Source: Paralichthys olivaceus
Taxonomy: Eukaryota > Chordata > Actinopteri > Pleuronectiformes > Paralichthyidae
Length of the DNA: 64,000 bases
NCBI RefSeq assembly: GCF_024713975.1
Contig: NC_091104.1
Location: 17,441,580 to 17,505,579, forward strand
Reading direction: 5' to 3'
Positions 40,001 through 52,500 of this stretch are shown in pieces. The notes below the pieces were generated by a model, which ran no database searches, was not told where the DNA came from, and saw only the letters and a program-made list of their open reading frames with translations. Each line of letters begins with the position of its first letter. The stretch's first letter is position 1. The position numbers and the translations under genes are program-made.

Positions 40001-41264
40001 CTCTCGTGTCTCCGATAGCTGATGCCCTGTCTCATGTGTGTAGCAATGCCTCCCACCACGTAAACCTTGTGGTCCAGCACTGCTACACCGAATTCATATC
40101 GTGGCACGCTGAGAGGGGCCAGTCCTATCCATGAATCTGTCTGAGGGAAATACATTTCCATGCTGCAAGAGAAAGGCAGAATCTGATTAGTGTGGTTGCT
40201 TGCAACCAAAGGTATACCTCAATACAGAAGTTGAAAAGTTACCTTTATAACAGTGCTTAAATTATTATCCAGACATTCTGATCATTACCTTTCTAACGTG
40301 GCAAACAGTCCAGCCTTGCCTCCGACTGCAAGCAGCACTTTTGGAGCACACCTGGGCCGTGCTGACAAAACTGTCTGATAGGAGAGTCGGTGCTCTGGCA
40401 TAAAATGATATTTGAGGGCCTCATTGAGCAGGTGCTTGCATGTGTGGTCATCTCGTATAAGGTGGTTGGCTTCATATAGGCGAGTGAGGAATTTGACGCT
40501 GAGGAGTGGAAGGCGAACACAGTGCAGCAGCTGTGCCAGATGCTGCTGTCTCTCAGTTACATCATATTTGATCCACGATTCCAGGGCGTAAAATACAGTC
40601 TCCTCCGTGACAACCTTAAGGCAGTCATTGGACACAATTTCATCCAACTCCGCCCTCGTCAGTTCAAAAAACTCCTCCGTCTGACAGACTTCCTCAAAGT
40701 TCTCACAGATGAACTTAGTTGCAGCCAGGCACAGATCGTGACAGCCGTATGTCTCTGCGAAGCGGGAGATGCCTATACAGTTCCCAGCATCCAGCTGGCT
40801 CTCTAAAAAGGAACAGCACTCCTTAAGTACTAGCTTAACCTGGAGTAAGTTAGCAGCCGGGAGCAAAGATTCCACTGTTTCCTGGGAGATAAACACAGTG
40901 CCAGTGTAGGCATATTCTACGATGGCCTGCAACAGAAAAAGTAAACATGTGACATAAATAAAAACCAGTGAGTGCAGTTAATGTCCGCCAGCTTCAAGCA
41001 TACCTGCAAGGCAGTCTCGTCGATGCACTGGAACTCCACCTCTGAGGTCTCCTTCTCTGACAGGTTACCCGTGAACATGGCCTTGAAGTAAGGACTTATG
41101 CTGGCCAGCACTACTTTGTGGGCATGGATCTTGGCATCGCCCACACGCAGGACAATGTCACATAGTTCATGATCCTGCCGCAGGAGCTGGAGGCCTTGCA
41201 GCAGCTGCTCCGAGTGAGGCCGTGTGAGACTGGCAAACATGTAGGATTGGTCCGGCTGGTCCAT
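37026..41264 (-). CDS. klhl28: Kelch-like protein 28, complete
   Basis: Five coding exons on the minus strand (41004-41264, 40289-40926, 39719-40162, 37322-37530, 37026-37189) give 571 aa, the same length as human KLHL28. The BTB domain lies at about residues 20-125 (ELCDIVLRVGD, HKVVLASISPYFKAMFTG, SEVEFQCIDETALQ). The BACK domain is at about 135-240 (GISRFAETYGC, LDEIVSNDCL). Six Kelch repeats follow, each with the GG doublet and a later Y or W (AVGGKAG, YVVGGIAT, YALGGYDG, YAIGGYGPAHMNS, FVVGGHNG, YVVGGHSG). BTB-BACK-Kelch proteins act as substrate adaptors of Cul3 ubiquitin ligases, so the Kelch propeller should bind an as yet unidentified substrate. The ATG lies directly at an AG acceptor, so the 5' UTR is in a separate upstream exon, probably near 42.06-42.2 kb. 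It is head-to-head with togaram1, as in human. Confidence 0.97.
37742..38181. mobile_element. hAT-type MITE with 8-bp target duplication, in a klhl28 intron
   Basis: Terminal inverted repeats CAGGGTTATTATAGTT and (reverse complement of the right end) CAAGGTTATTATAGTT differ at one base. They are flanked by CCACACGT (37734-37741) and CCACACAT (38182-38189), an 8-bp target duplication with one change, as expected for hAT. The interior is AAACTAAGACTAAAAC-type repeats with no coding capacity. Confidence 0.9.
38245..38522 (+). repeat. Old interspersed repeat (GGCGGGGnACACCCTGGACAG family)
   Basis: Shows GGAGCCAATCCCAGCTGACA, AGAGGCGGGGGACACCCTGG, CTTGTCTTTGGACCATGG, GAGAACATGTTAACTCTGCA and CTTGTCGTGAGGCGACA in the order typical of a very abundant fish repeat. 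Divergence suggests an old copy. It lies in the klhl28 intron next to the hAT MITE. Confidence 0.75.
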
Positions 41265-42049
41265 CTGTGAGGAGGGGTCCACACATCAGTGCAGTGTTGA
41301 CATTGTGATTTAGTGAGATCTCTAAGATTTACTGGCATGTAGCTGGAAATTAAGCAGCTGTCATCCTGAACACAAGCCCTAAGTAAACACAGATCTGTGC
41401 AACATGACACAACAACAACACGTGTATGACTCATTCGGGGATGTTTTGAAGTAACACGGTGGTAAATCAGACGTGTTCTGTTCGCTGTCCTCTAAGGAGC
41501 ATGATCTTTTTAATCCACTACTAACGCGGCTTAAAGTTAACCAGTCGCACCGGCTAGAAAGCGAATAACTAACAGGTTAACCTCAAATCTACTGCCTAGT
41601 TGCATTTTTGCTTAATGACACCCAGAAACAGAACCGTTAAATGTTTCTTGTCTGGGGCCTTGGCTTGATTTATGTACACGGCTGGTCCACAACTCGCTAG
41701 CTACCCCTTAGCCTCACATCAGCGGACAGCTACTGCAGCTAACACACTTTCATACAGCTCGGGTTTTTTGGGTCTTTTTTTGCACGGACAAAATCCCGCG
41801 GACATCATGTGTACATTAACATTCATGTCGCCGTCATAATGTCAACAACGTCCGACTCCAGCAAATACACGGTGCCAACATCTGCTCCATTGCATTGCAG
41901 TGAGCGCACGTTAGCTGCTAAAAATAAACACGGTTACTGTGGCTAGCTGCATCATTGATTGATATACAGTAACATGGCTGACAGACACTAAGCGTGACTT
42001 CACAGCTAGCTGCCACTTCACATGTTCACAGCGCCACACGCACAGGGAC

Positions 42050-42260
42050 AAACCTGGAGCCTGTGGTCCGTCTTTAGCGCCGCTGGAAAGGTAACGACAG
42101 GTTTTGCAGTGTCGGAGTTCAGCGGCGACGAGTGAGGACCCCGGGCGGCGATGAGGAAAACAACCAGCTACCAAAGTGAAGCTAAGCTCAGAGCTACCGA
42201 GCAGCTTTTATACCAACCTGCCATCGGAGGAGCACACCCACTTCCGCTGCTTTCAAAATA
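42050..42260 (-). promoter_or_regulatory. klhl28: Putative klhl28 promoter and non-coding first exon
   Basis: CpG-enriched stretch (CCCCGGGCGGCGATGAGG, AGCGGCGACGAG) upstream of the klhl28 coding start and before the abrupt AT-rich block. The ATG-bearing exon begins exactly at its acceptor, which requires an upstream non-coding exon, most likely here. The exact donor was not fixed. Confidence 0.45.
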
Positions 42261-42339
42261 AAACCACGCAGTCACTGCTCCATGCTTGACACGCAGAAAC
42301 ACTCAGAATCAGGTTTCAATGTTCAAACTTCAGCAGTAT

Positions 42340-43960
42340 TTTCATTTTTAGAGGGAATAACACACCGTCCACAAGACCCGATTCACAACAACAGTGAAAT
42401 GGTATACGAGTCCCAAATGCACATTTATTTTAAAGTGGATATTCAAGATAATTAGATAAATACAAATATTTATATAATTTGCTAATTTCTCAGTATCTCT
42501 AGATGTTGTACAGTGGAGTAAAAATATATTTGACACAGAAATAATAAGTTATACAAGTATTGTGTTTAAAAGAAGGTAAAGGATATCGGAAGTGGGCTTT
42601 TACTTTCATTGCTCTTTTCATTCATAAAGGTTTTTTAATAACAACATGAATGGTATGATATTATTAATGATATAATATTATTTATCAGGAATTAAATCAA
42701 TTTGTTTTTAATTACATAATAAACGAATATATGATTATTGACAATATTATACCTCATATTTGTAATATTTAATATTATATACCAGTAGTTATAACTGTAT
42801 AAACAAAATTGTATTAAATATTTATACTGTGTAATATTTGATATTATATACAATTATATGAATGAAACTGGAACATACAATATGTGTTATGATCGTGTTG
42901 TATTATTATATTGAACAAAATTTGAAAAGTCGAAATAATAACATAAAATATATAAATGTAATGACCTGCATTAATAAATATATTTTGCAAATGTATCAAT
43001 TACTCTAGATGCTAAGTATTGGAGTAAAATGTAAAATTTATTTTCACTTACATTTTCTGACACAATAATAAATATATTATGTATAAAGTTGCACAAATTT
43101 AAATGAAAGAAAGGATATGATAAGAGTACGCTATATGTGCTATAATAGGTTTTATAAATGCTGTATTACTTTGAAAAAAAATTTTTATAAGATTTTTATA
43201 CTAAATATGAAAATGTGTATAATTATTAATATATGAGTATACGAATGATAATGTTAAAAATGCGCATGTGTAATATATGAACAGGTTTTATAGATTGTAT
43301 ATTAGGCTATTTTATAATAACTACAAAATAACTCCATTAATATTGTGACTGAAGCCTATATGACCTTAGATGTGCTGTTCTTCTTATATGATTTGAGACA
43401 TCTGGGATTTAATTTGAGGTATTGGTACTCCTAAAATAATATATCAGTGGTTTAAATTCGAAAAAACTGCTGCAATGTGTATTTCCATGTCCCCTCTTCT
43501 GCCTCTCTCTTGAGCTCCAGACAGAACACCTTATTTGTATAAAACCTTTCATACAAAAATGCAGCTCAAAGTGCTTTACATACAAAATAAAAACATGTTG
43601 AAATGTTTCATATAAGAGAAGATTTTATAAAACAGAACAGGTTCAATTATGTTTAAAAGAAAAGGAGATAACATTTATTTTTAAAATGCATAAAAACAGA
43701 AAAAGAAACTGATAAAAAGATTAGAAACTGGTTATTATGTTAACTTCACTTGATGAAATGAAACATATGAGGCACTTGTGTTCTGTAGAAAATTACTTTA
43801 TTACAGAAAATAAACGACTTGCAACAATCACACACTTTGATCGAAATGTAAAAAATGTAATGTAAAAAAAAATTGCAATAAGACAGTGACAGGTCCTGAT
43901 TTTCAGTCAATAAAGTGCAACTTAACTTTGTAATAAAAATAAATGTTGTGATCAAAACTA
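42340..43960. other. Strongly AT-rich block between divergent klhl28 and togaram1
   Basis: About 1.6 kb dominated by A and T, with many TATAAT/ATTATAT words and almost no CpG, lying between two CpG-containing promoter regions. No coding exon, terminal repeat or RNA gene was recognised. Confidence 0.6.
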
Positions 43961-44394
43961 TTTGTGTCTCTTACTATGGTACCCTGTTTTCACTGGCTTT
44001 GCTGTGCAGTGCCCTTCTTTGCCTTCGGATATTTTACCTAATATATTGGCTTCCCTGATGAGCTGGTTGCTTGAGAGTGAATCAGCATTCTCATTAACGT
44101 GCAATGCAAACCTGTGATTTTACTGAACTGAGACTTTGCACACCAGTTCAACCATAGGGCACATGCAGATCAACTCAACTCAATCAATTCACAAGGAACT
44201 TGCACCTAGTGTGGTTCTGATGATTGCATGTGAACTTTCTTAGAATGACGGACTAAGTGAAAAAGTCTGTGTACTGACTGTTTTCATACTTTGAAGGTAC
44301 CTACTGACCCCCATCAAGTATTGACGCATCGTAAAAGTCCACAAAATGTATTTTCCACAATATGGGGCCTTTAATTCTTTCACTCTTCTCCCGC

Positions 44395-44489
44395 AGCTGT
44401 GTGACGGGGATGCCGCCTGGAGGAGCCTGGAGCTCGCGTCACCATGGAAGCGCTCAGTTTGCGACGTGCATTCGCCATTTTGCTTCCTC

Positions 44490-44523
<34 letters not shown>

Positions 44524-44744
44524 TACGCGTGTACATGTGTGTGTTTGTGTGGGCTCCTCTAGACCTGACAACCCCCGCAGCTCCCTTAACACTCCTCAGT
44601 CCGTTCACCAGCTCCAACAACCGTGGGGAAACATGTCTGCACACGGAGAAGAGCCGTAGCCGCCGCAGTACGACATGGGTATTCGGACAACGTAGCGTTT
44701 TAGTCTCGTCGAGCGTCGCCGGAGAGGACCGAGAGAAATGCGGG
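44395..44744 (+). promoter_or_regulatory. togaram1: Putative togaram1 promoter and non-coding first exon
   Basis: The composition changes to CpG-rich (CGTAGCGTTTTAGTCTCGTC, GAGCGTCGCCGGAGAGG) on the side facing klhl28, and a good donor GTATGT follows at 44745. The nearby ATG (ATGCGGG) would enter the next exon in the wrong phase, so the exon is best treated as 5' UTR. It includes a GT microsatellite. Confidence 0.5.
44490..44522. repeat. GT microsatellite in the putative togaram1 first exon
   Basis: About 16 GT units, flanked downstream by imperfect GTGT/ACGCGT words. It would fall in the transcript if the first exon is as proposed. Confidence 0.9.
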
Positions 44745-45569
44745 GTATGTGTTCTTTCTGTTTTTCTAACTTTGCTAGCTCAGTCCGTCAGCACCAAACA
44801 CTACAACGCAATTAGCGGAGTTAGCTTAGCACCTCTTGAGCGCTGTTGTACTTACCAAATGTTTGTTGTTGTTGCTAGCTAACTAATGAGGCTGCTCGGC
44901 GCTAACGTGTTGTTAAGAAGCTAATAAAAGACATTGTTTGGTGTCGTTTATACGACAACACACTTTATATTAACCACCACAGCAGGGAATCGTGTAACGT
45001 ACAGGAGTGATGGTTATCTCCATCGGTGTGCTCATGACTGCCGACAGCCACAAGTGGTTGTGTCCATTCGCTGCTGTGGTGATGTACCAGGATGTCGTGG
45101 TGGAGCTGCACCACAATCCCAATTAAAATGGTTAGAATATGCACAGTTATGTGTCTAAGTGCTCATAAGCATTGGTACCCACGCTGTCACCAAGCTCCTT
45201 ATTACAGTCAAGCAAGTAGGAATTTACTCACCCTCATTTACTCACCCTTGTCCACCTTCCAGATATGTAAAGGCAGTTGTCAGTTGCCACAGCCTGGGAG
45301 CAGGTTCCAGTGCTGCCACCCTGTTTGAGGCTAACTACCGCTTTTTGTGACCCTGAGATTTATACGTAGTTTATGAATGTTTATCAGCGTGTTCCTGTTC
45401 TGAGCACCAAGAATAATTGATCTGTATTACACCACTTTTATTGTGAAACATGATCGTATATCTTTGCTTTTTTTGTCATATTTGTTTTGATTCTGCTTAA
45501 ATGCTGTTAATGCTTTGCTTATGTTTTGTGTCATTGATCTGAAACTTGAAATCACACTGCTGCCAAGCT

Positions 45570-45695
45570 GCATTAGGGCACCTGTCGCGGCAGCCTCCAC
45601 CTTGTTTGGATGCATCTGACTCTGTTGCCACGCTGTTTGGAGGCAGCTGCCTTTGCTGTCACACTGTCTAAGAGCAACTACCGCTATTAGTGACT
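45570..45695. repeat. Degenerate 31-bp tandem repeat, about four units
   Basis: Four consecutive blocks of about 31 bases share the pattern (A/C)CTGTTTGGAGGCA-CT---- -GCTGCC. A further related block lies at about 45310-45350. Units are strongly diverged, so the array is old. It sits in the putative first intron of togaram1. Confidence 0.6.
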
Positions 45696-46514
45696 TATTC
45701 AGGGAGATTTGATCTAGTTTGTGAATGTTTTTCTCTACTAAATATCCAGACATATTGGTTTTTATCTGAAGCATTTTCCCTCTGGTTCTGGGATCATCAG
45801 TAAGTTTCACAGTTCTTTTATATAATCAACAGCTCGTAATGATGAATGTAACTCGGGACAAACGTGTTGGAGAAGGCGGTGTGAGATTTGATGGAGCCAC
45901 GTCTATATCTATACACTAGTGTGTGTGGAAGTGTTTAAGTGCCAGTTCTAGTTCTACACTTTTGTACCAACAATATCTGGTCTTTTTCTGCAGATATACA
46001 CAAATCAGTTGAATGTATTGTTAGTTTCCATGTATCTGCACAATCAGTAGAAAATGTCTTTCCTTCACTTGTCTTTAGTCTAGCAGCTTTAGGTATTGCT
46101 GTAGAGACAATTTCAAGGTTTGTTAGCCTATAGTGTTTTACAAATATTAAGTCAGTTGTACTTTCCAATCCACAGAACAGTCTTGGGGCAGATCATGTCA
46201 AGACTGCCCAGGTGATGTAACCAGATTCTGAGGCCAACAGGAATGGTGCTGTCTTGTAACACAAAAACACTGAATACATCTTTTTCAGCATAGAAAGAAC
46301 ATAAATATAAATGGAGGGTGTATCTGGTCCTACTGTTACTAAAACTTGTTTCTTTGAAGTATTTTTATCTGCTTTGAACAGTGTGGCAACAATGGCAACT
46401 GCCTTTGAACTTTTTGGTATATATCAATGGCAGTTTCTTTTGACACCAGAAGTGCCCTTATGAGCTACTGCTGCCATCATTTGAACTTGCCCTTACTGTG
46501 TTTTGCATTTACAG

Positions 46515-49500
46515 CCAGGTGGTTTTCAATCACCAACCATTCCGACTTCTGACCACATCATCACACCATCAATCATGATCGCTGGATTGATCTCCCAGGA
46601 GTTACACAAGCAGCTTCTGGACCCAAAGAGTTACCAAAGCCGCACAGATGGTGTGAAAGAACTCAAACGCGTCCTCTCAGAGGTGGACATCAAGTCAGTC
46701 CCCTCTGACAGTGTTGAGGACTTGATCAATTTTCTCCCTCGACTCCTGGAAGACAGTAATTTCCAAGTGATGCTCGGCACCTTACAGGTTTTAAACATTC
46801 TCATTCAGAGGCTAGACACAAGTGTGGAGAAATATTTCAAACTATTACTCTTGGTGGCCTTCAAGGCCCTTGGGGATGCTCGCACCATCACCAGGGTTGA
46901 ATACATGAAGGCGTTTCAAAGGCTGATGAAAACTGTTGCGCCGCAACAAGTATTAGATCATCTCGTCAGTAAATTGAAGCACAAGAATTCAAGGGTTAGG
47001 GAAGATGTCCTTAACATCATTATGGTAGCTATGCTTACTCATCCAAGGAGAGATTTCAACATCCCTAAGCTTTGTCATGAGGTTGCACCATATTTGGCAG
47101 ACAGCAAAAAGAAAGTCCGACATGCTGCCCTAGAGCTGTTTGCTATTTTTGACTCGTGCCTTGACACAGGGAAAAAGCAGCTTCTAATGAAAGCTGTCGA
47201 CATGGTTGAGCTAAATGGGGATGCAGAGGGTCTAATGGCAGCTGTACAGGCGAGACGAGCAAGGCATCTCCTCCCTAAACTCTCCTCAGAGGGAATATTG
47301 GAGTATGGCTTAGTTGTGTCCAAACCAGGACAGAGGTGCACACTGCAGTACGGTTCTGGAGCTGATCTGGACTGGGTGATGAATGGAGGGCGGATCAGCA
47401 GTGCCAGGAGCAACAAAACTGAACCGGACTTCGACCGATTGTATGGCTATGGCAGCTTAGGCTCCCTCACTGATGACCTTCCACTCCAAAGGAGGATTGT
47501 CAGTGCGGGCAAAGGGAAAAACAAACTTCCCTGGGAGATGTTGAGCTTCTCATCCACTGTGAATGACCAGAAATGCAATACACCTAATCGAACGTGCTCG
47601 GAACAGGTAGGGTCCTTCATCTTATCAATCCTATATTCTCACTTATCTCTTGTGATAATTAATCTATCCGGGAACCTCCCCTGATTTAGCATATGCTTCT
47701 ACTAAATTCGTAATTCTCTGTCAAACATGAGGTAGGTAAACTGAGGATTAGTTCATTCTGATCGCAGATAGAAATTGTGTCCCTTTTTTTTTGCTTAGTT
47801 TTTGATATTAATGAATCAGCTATTGATACAGGAAGCAGTGTTCACCTCTTTTATTTAATTGACTTCTAAAAATATTCCTCGACATCCAAAGTATTTTGGG
47901 TGTAATCTCAGGCATCTCAGTGGCCAGGTAGTGTTGTGGGTGAAAACTAAGTTTCACTCGTGGTCCAGAAGTTCAAAAATCCAGTCGAATAAAAAGCAGG
48001 AGATGTCAACTTAAAAGCAGCGAGAGTTTATTGTCGACAAAAAACCCGAGAGCATTCAGTAGAAAGCCGGAGCTTAACCAGAGAAGGACTCTGCTTAACA
48101 GTCGTGTGGTGCTGTCTTATAAACCCTTTAGTGACCACACCTGTCGGCATTTCATTGGTCATCATCATTTTGGGGACACACGTGTCAGTAGGTCATTGGT
48201 CTTTCGTTTTATCGTGGGCACACGTGTCCTCATTTCATTGGTCACTTTTCTAGCTCTGGAAACTTACACTGGGCATGTTGTGATCTTACACTAGTTTTGC
48301 CCAGACATGTCCAGGCATGTCTATTTTACTTTTAAACAGTTTTGCTCATTCTTGACACCATTATCTTTTGTTCAATCAGCTTTCTATTTTTAAAAAGATA
48401 TTGTTCTTACATTTGACACCATTATCTTTTGTTCAATCAGCTTTCTATTTTTAAAAGATATTGTTCTTACATTTGACACCATTATGTTTCAATTCGGTCA
48501 GATTGTCTTTTTTAAAAGATTAATATTTCTTCACACAAGTTATACAATCACCTCATACTGCTTGTTACACACAGAATATATGATTTGATTTGTAGTTAAA
48601 TTCACAAACTTATTGTAATCAGTAGTAAATCATGTTTCAATCACACATTAGTTTGTAGTGCAGATTCTTAAAGGTATATAGTGACATTCATAAGTGACAT
48701 GGTTTGATGGCCAAAAATTATACTACAGTAGTTATGTTGATTTGCCCCTGGTCATATACAGGGGCAGCAGACATAGCAACGAGCATAGGAGTAGGTATAA
48801 GTGGTGCACTTCACCGTAAAAAAACTGTTATCCTTGCAGTTTCTCCCATGATTTCAGAATTTAGTTTTTCTGCCTTTTACCCTGTTGATCAAACAAGCTG
48901 AGTCACACTCAAAGGCAATGGTCCAAAGAGACTAAAAATATCGTAGAGGTGGCACTGTCCTTAGAGAGAGTTTAGGGGAATCTTTCATAATGAGAGGGAC
49001 ACAGTTATATCTTCCATATCTATGTATACAACAGTATTGCTTCAACCATCTCTCACTGTATATAATATCTTAATATTATAAAAATGCACATTTCCATAGG
49101 AACACATTTTCCATAATGCTTAATGGTTGGCTTCTTTTCATGTGTTGGCAGGGTAACAATAGACTAAACTGTATCACTGAATATCCATTTATTAGCTGTC
49201 GCTGCAAAGATGAGCATGTCTTGAAAATAAGCCAGGGCCAGCCTCCCACTTTGTTGAGCAGACTGTCTGCATCACATGTTAAAAGCTTACAAACACAAAT
49301 TATGTGTTTGTTCCAATAATACATCATCGAGTTGCTTTGTTACAAGAGCTATTAATTGACCATATTGGTTCTGGAAGCTATCATCCTGCTTAGAGCCTCA
49401 ATCTAAAAGACCTTCTGTTTACTGCAGCATCTCGTTTCCCAGCAACCTCATTATCACAGCACATTTACTGAAGGGAACGTGAAGCATAATTGGCAACATC

Positions 49501-52500
49501 ACAGCCTTATGCTTGTAAAACATGCCTTATTTTCTGCTCTGGTGTTGATTGCAATCACACCAAGTGGTCTGCAGTGAGTGTTTGTGATTGTTTAGGGAGG
49601 GGACTGGCCTCAACTGCAACACTCGTTCTCTTTCAAAAGGCTGTAAAATCTATTATGACCCTCTCTCTGTTTCTCTGTGACATGAATTTATCTGAACGCT
49701 GATAGAAAAACTTAAAGGAGAACAGTAAACATTGTGTACATTAAGTTAAGATCCACTCAAAGGCCAGCGTCTCATGTCTGAGCTGGATAATTATCTGTCA
49801 CATCCCTTTGTTCAGGCCAGTGGATGGAATTACACTGAAGCTCTTGTAATGGTTAATGATTGTTGTACTGAACTTTATCCTATATTGTTCCTATTAAAAA
49901 TAAATAATTTTCTGCCCATGTATGTTTAGGTGGCCACCAAGGATTTCCTTCTCCTGTCCAGGAAGCTAAGTCCAGAGGCCTACATACCCAGTTTTAGTAA
50001 GTGCCAATGTTTCCTCCTCTCAACCTGACACCCACATTATTTCCAGATGAGGTGACGAGTATAGTGGAATGGATGTCACGGTCAACTTCAGCTGGACTCA
50101 AATTAGAGCGGCTGTAAATTGGATTGGCATGCTGAGTCATTGGAGTCACTACGCCACATGTCACCAGATGCCCTGCGTTGAGCACAGTTGTAAGGCAGAA
50201 TAGTGTCACAGCAGTCTCACAAGAAGCCAAGACACTGTTGTGTCAGTGGTTTAGTCATCTAATTATCACTTTGTGCAGGAGAAAAGAACTCGATAGTTTC
50301 AACCATATTAAGCTTACATGTATGTTTTTCTAGAATATGAATGTTTTAAAACCATTTTGCTGTTGTATCATGATTATATTGACAAAATGAGTAGGGTTGT
50401 CAGTGTTATTGCGATGTTGTTAAAATGTTTTCAAAATGTTCAAAAAGTACTGAGAGATTAACTGAATTAATATCATTAAGATTTATTATCAATAAAAAAT
50501 AATATAGCACCATGTAACACCATATCAAATGTGCAACATTAACATTTAAGAAGAAAGGCTTTAGCCTCGTAAACAAGCCTTTTGTTTTACAATGAGAACT
50601 TCCTTAAAAAAGTAAATCAAATGTGCGTATAAAAATAACACAACCGTCACGACAGTGGATGCTAACAGTTGCTAGCCATAGCCAGAGCACTAGTAGCTCA
50701 TGCTGTTACAGTATCAACCAAATCATGACAGTAATTATAAATTGAAGCAGTTCAATTTATCGTCAAGGATTTACCGCGATTTACTGAGAAACCATTAAAT
50801 CCCTAGACTATTACGAGAAGAATATTACAGAGAAAATGTGAAGCATTATTGCTATTTTAACTATAGCAAGGCTTTCTCGCAGTCATGTTAAAGATGACCC
50901 GCCTGAAATTGGATTGTATCTGCTTGACTCATTGGCTGTTTGACAAAGGCAATAGACTCACTTCCACTGCTCCTACTATATCTTATGTAGTCTGGACACA
51001 TGCTAGTGCTAATCCTAATACTTCTCTGTAGTGTTGTTTTCTGTAGCCTATAAAAGTAAATTGTGTGGCATAGTATATTTTTCCACTCAGCTGTAGCTGT
51101 GTCTGATCCCCTCTATACAGCCTGTGTGTCTGTGCTCACAGGCATGACTTGGCTTCAAACCTTCTGAGCTTTTTCAGCTGCAAAGTTTGCCAGAAGTACT
51201 TACCAGTACAGTTAAATACAGTCCAATGTAATAAATAATCTAATGTGCAGTCATGATCTATTTTTTTAGTTTAATCTAAACTCATTGACTATGACGATTG
51301 TCTATAACTTCTCAGCCAAAATAATTGATTTTTCCAACATTTATAATACATACTCACAAATCATGGGTTTACTTTGGAGGACCATTGCTGCCATGTTAAT
51401 TATGATATAAGTAGTTTGCAAGCCTGTTAGATTTGTAATCAAAATGGAAAAATATACTTTCCATCTAGGTTCTTTAGATCCACAGAAGCATCAATTCTCC
51501 AGAAGAAGGAGGCCTCCTGCTCGCCTCAGGAGAAGTGGAAGCCTCAACTTAGACCCTGACATCTTCAAAACCACCAACTTCTGTGACCCAGATGTTGGTA
51601 AGAATTTTGACTAATAGCTCCAGTCAAAACATCAACTATATCTCTACCATACTACCCTCAGCTACACCCAGTTTTTCATGGTTCCTGATGTGTGAATACC
51701 CTTTCTCATAGTGGCACCCAAAGGGCGCATGCTCCAGAGGAACCCCAGTGTTGAGCGCACATTTTCCCTTCCCTCTAACCCCACCACATCTGGCTCATTC
51801 CTACTGCCCTCCTACCCACTGGCTGCACTCCCAGGAGGCATGCTTACCCCAACACTGTCCCGTCGCCATGGAGATCCCTCCCTGTCTATGTCCAACACCT
51901 GGCCCAACAAGAGGGAGAGCAGCCCTCAACAGCAAGACACCAGCCCCTGGAGAGAAACAGCAAAGGGTAAATTAGGAGAAAGACTTAAGTTGATACGTAT
52001 TAGAGTTTTCTGCTAAATGTGAAAATGTTGTGGCCTCTATTTTGTATAACCTTTTTGTCTTTGTTCCATGTCCTTCCCCTCCAGGAGACCTCTCCAGCAG
52101 ATGCTCTCCCAGGCCTCTCCTTGCCACCCTAATGACTTCCTCTTCCACTTCGTCTTTCCGCCGGGCTCTGAGCAGCACCAGGGCAACCGTTTCTGTCTCA
52201 CCAGTAGTCCCTCCAGGAGAGCAGGCCCAGTCTCATAACGACCAGAGGTACAATGCTTCAGGCAACTTTCAGAACCAACAGCTAGAAAAGAGCCTTCAGC
52301 TGGACCCTGATGGCTTCAGTGCAGTGCAGGATCTTCAAGAAGAGGATCCTCTGGACAAGCAGGAGGTCAGCAAACTGTCTGTTTATGCACCCTTAGCTTT
52401 TCCAAGTCCAGTACATAAGGACACTGTTTGCTTGTTCAGGGGTTGAAGTTTGGCTCCATTAACAGTTTTTCCTTTCCATGCTCATTTGTGCCCATTTGTG

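Noticed and set aside
41265-41282. Upstream extension of the KLHL28 N terminus (DPSSQ)
   Set aside because: It needs a GTG start and crosses an AG acceptor that directly precedes the ATG at 41264; the 571-aa form matches the family length exactly.
44346-44882. 178-codon plus-strand ORF over the togaram1 first-exon region
   Set aside because: It depends on a GT repeat for openness, has no TOG-like or other recognisable sequence and crosses the likely splice donor at 44745.
46176-46211. Possible 36-nt phase-0 exon (CCACAG acceptor, CCCAG/GTGATG donor) before the TOG2 exon
   Set aside because: Frame-compatible, but only 12 codons with no similarity to the TOG1-TOG2 region; kept only as a test in the TOG1 finding.
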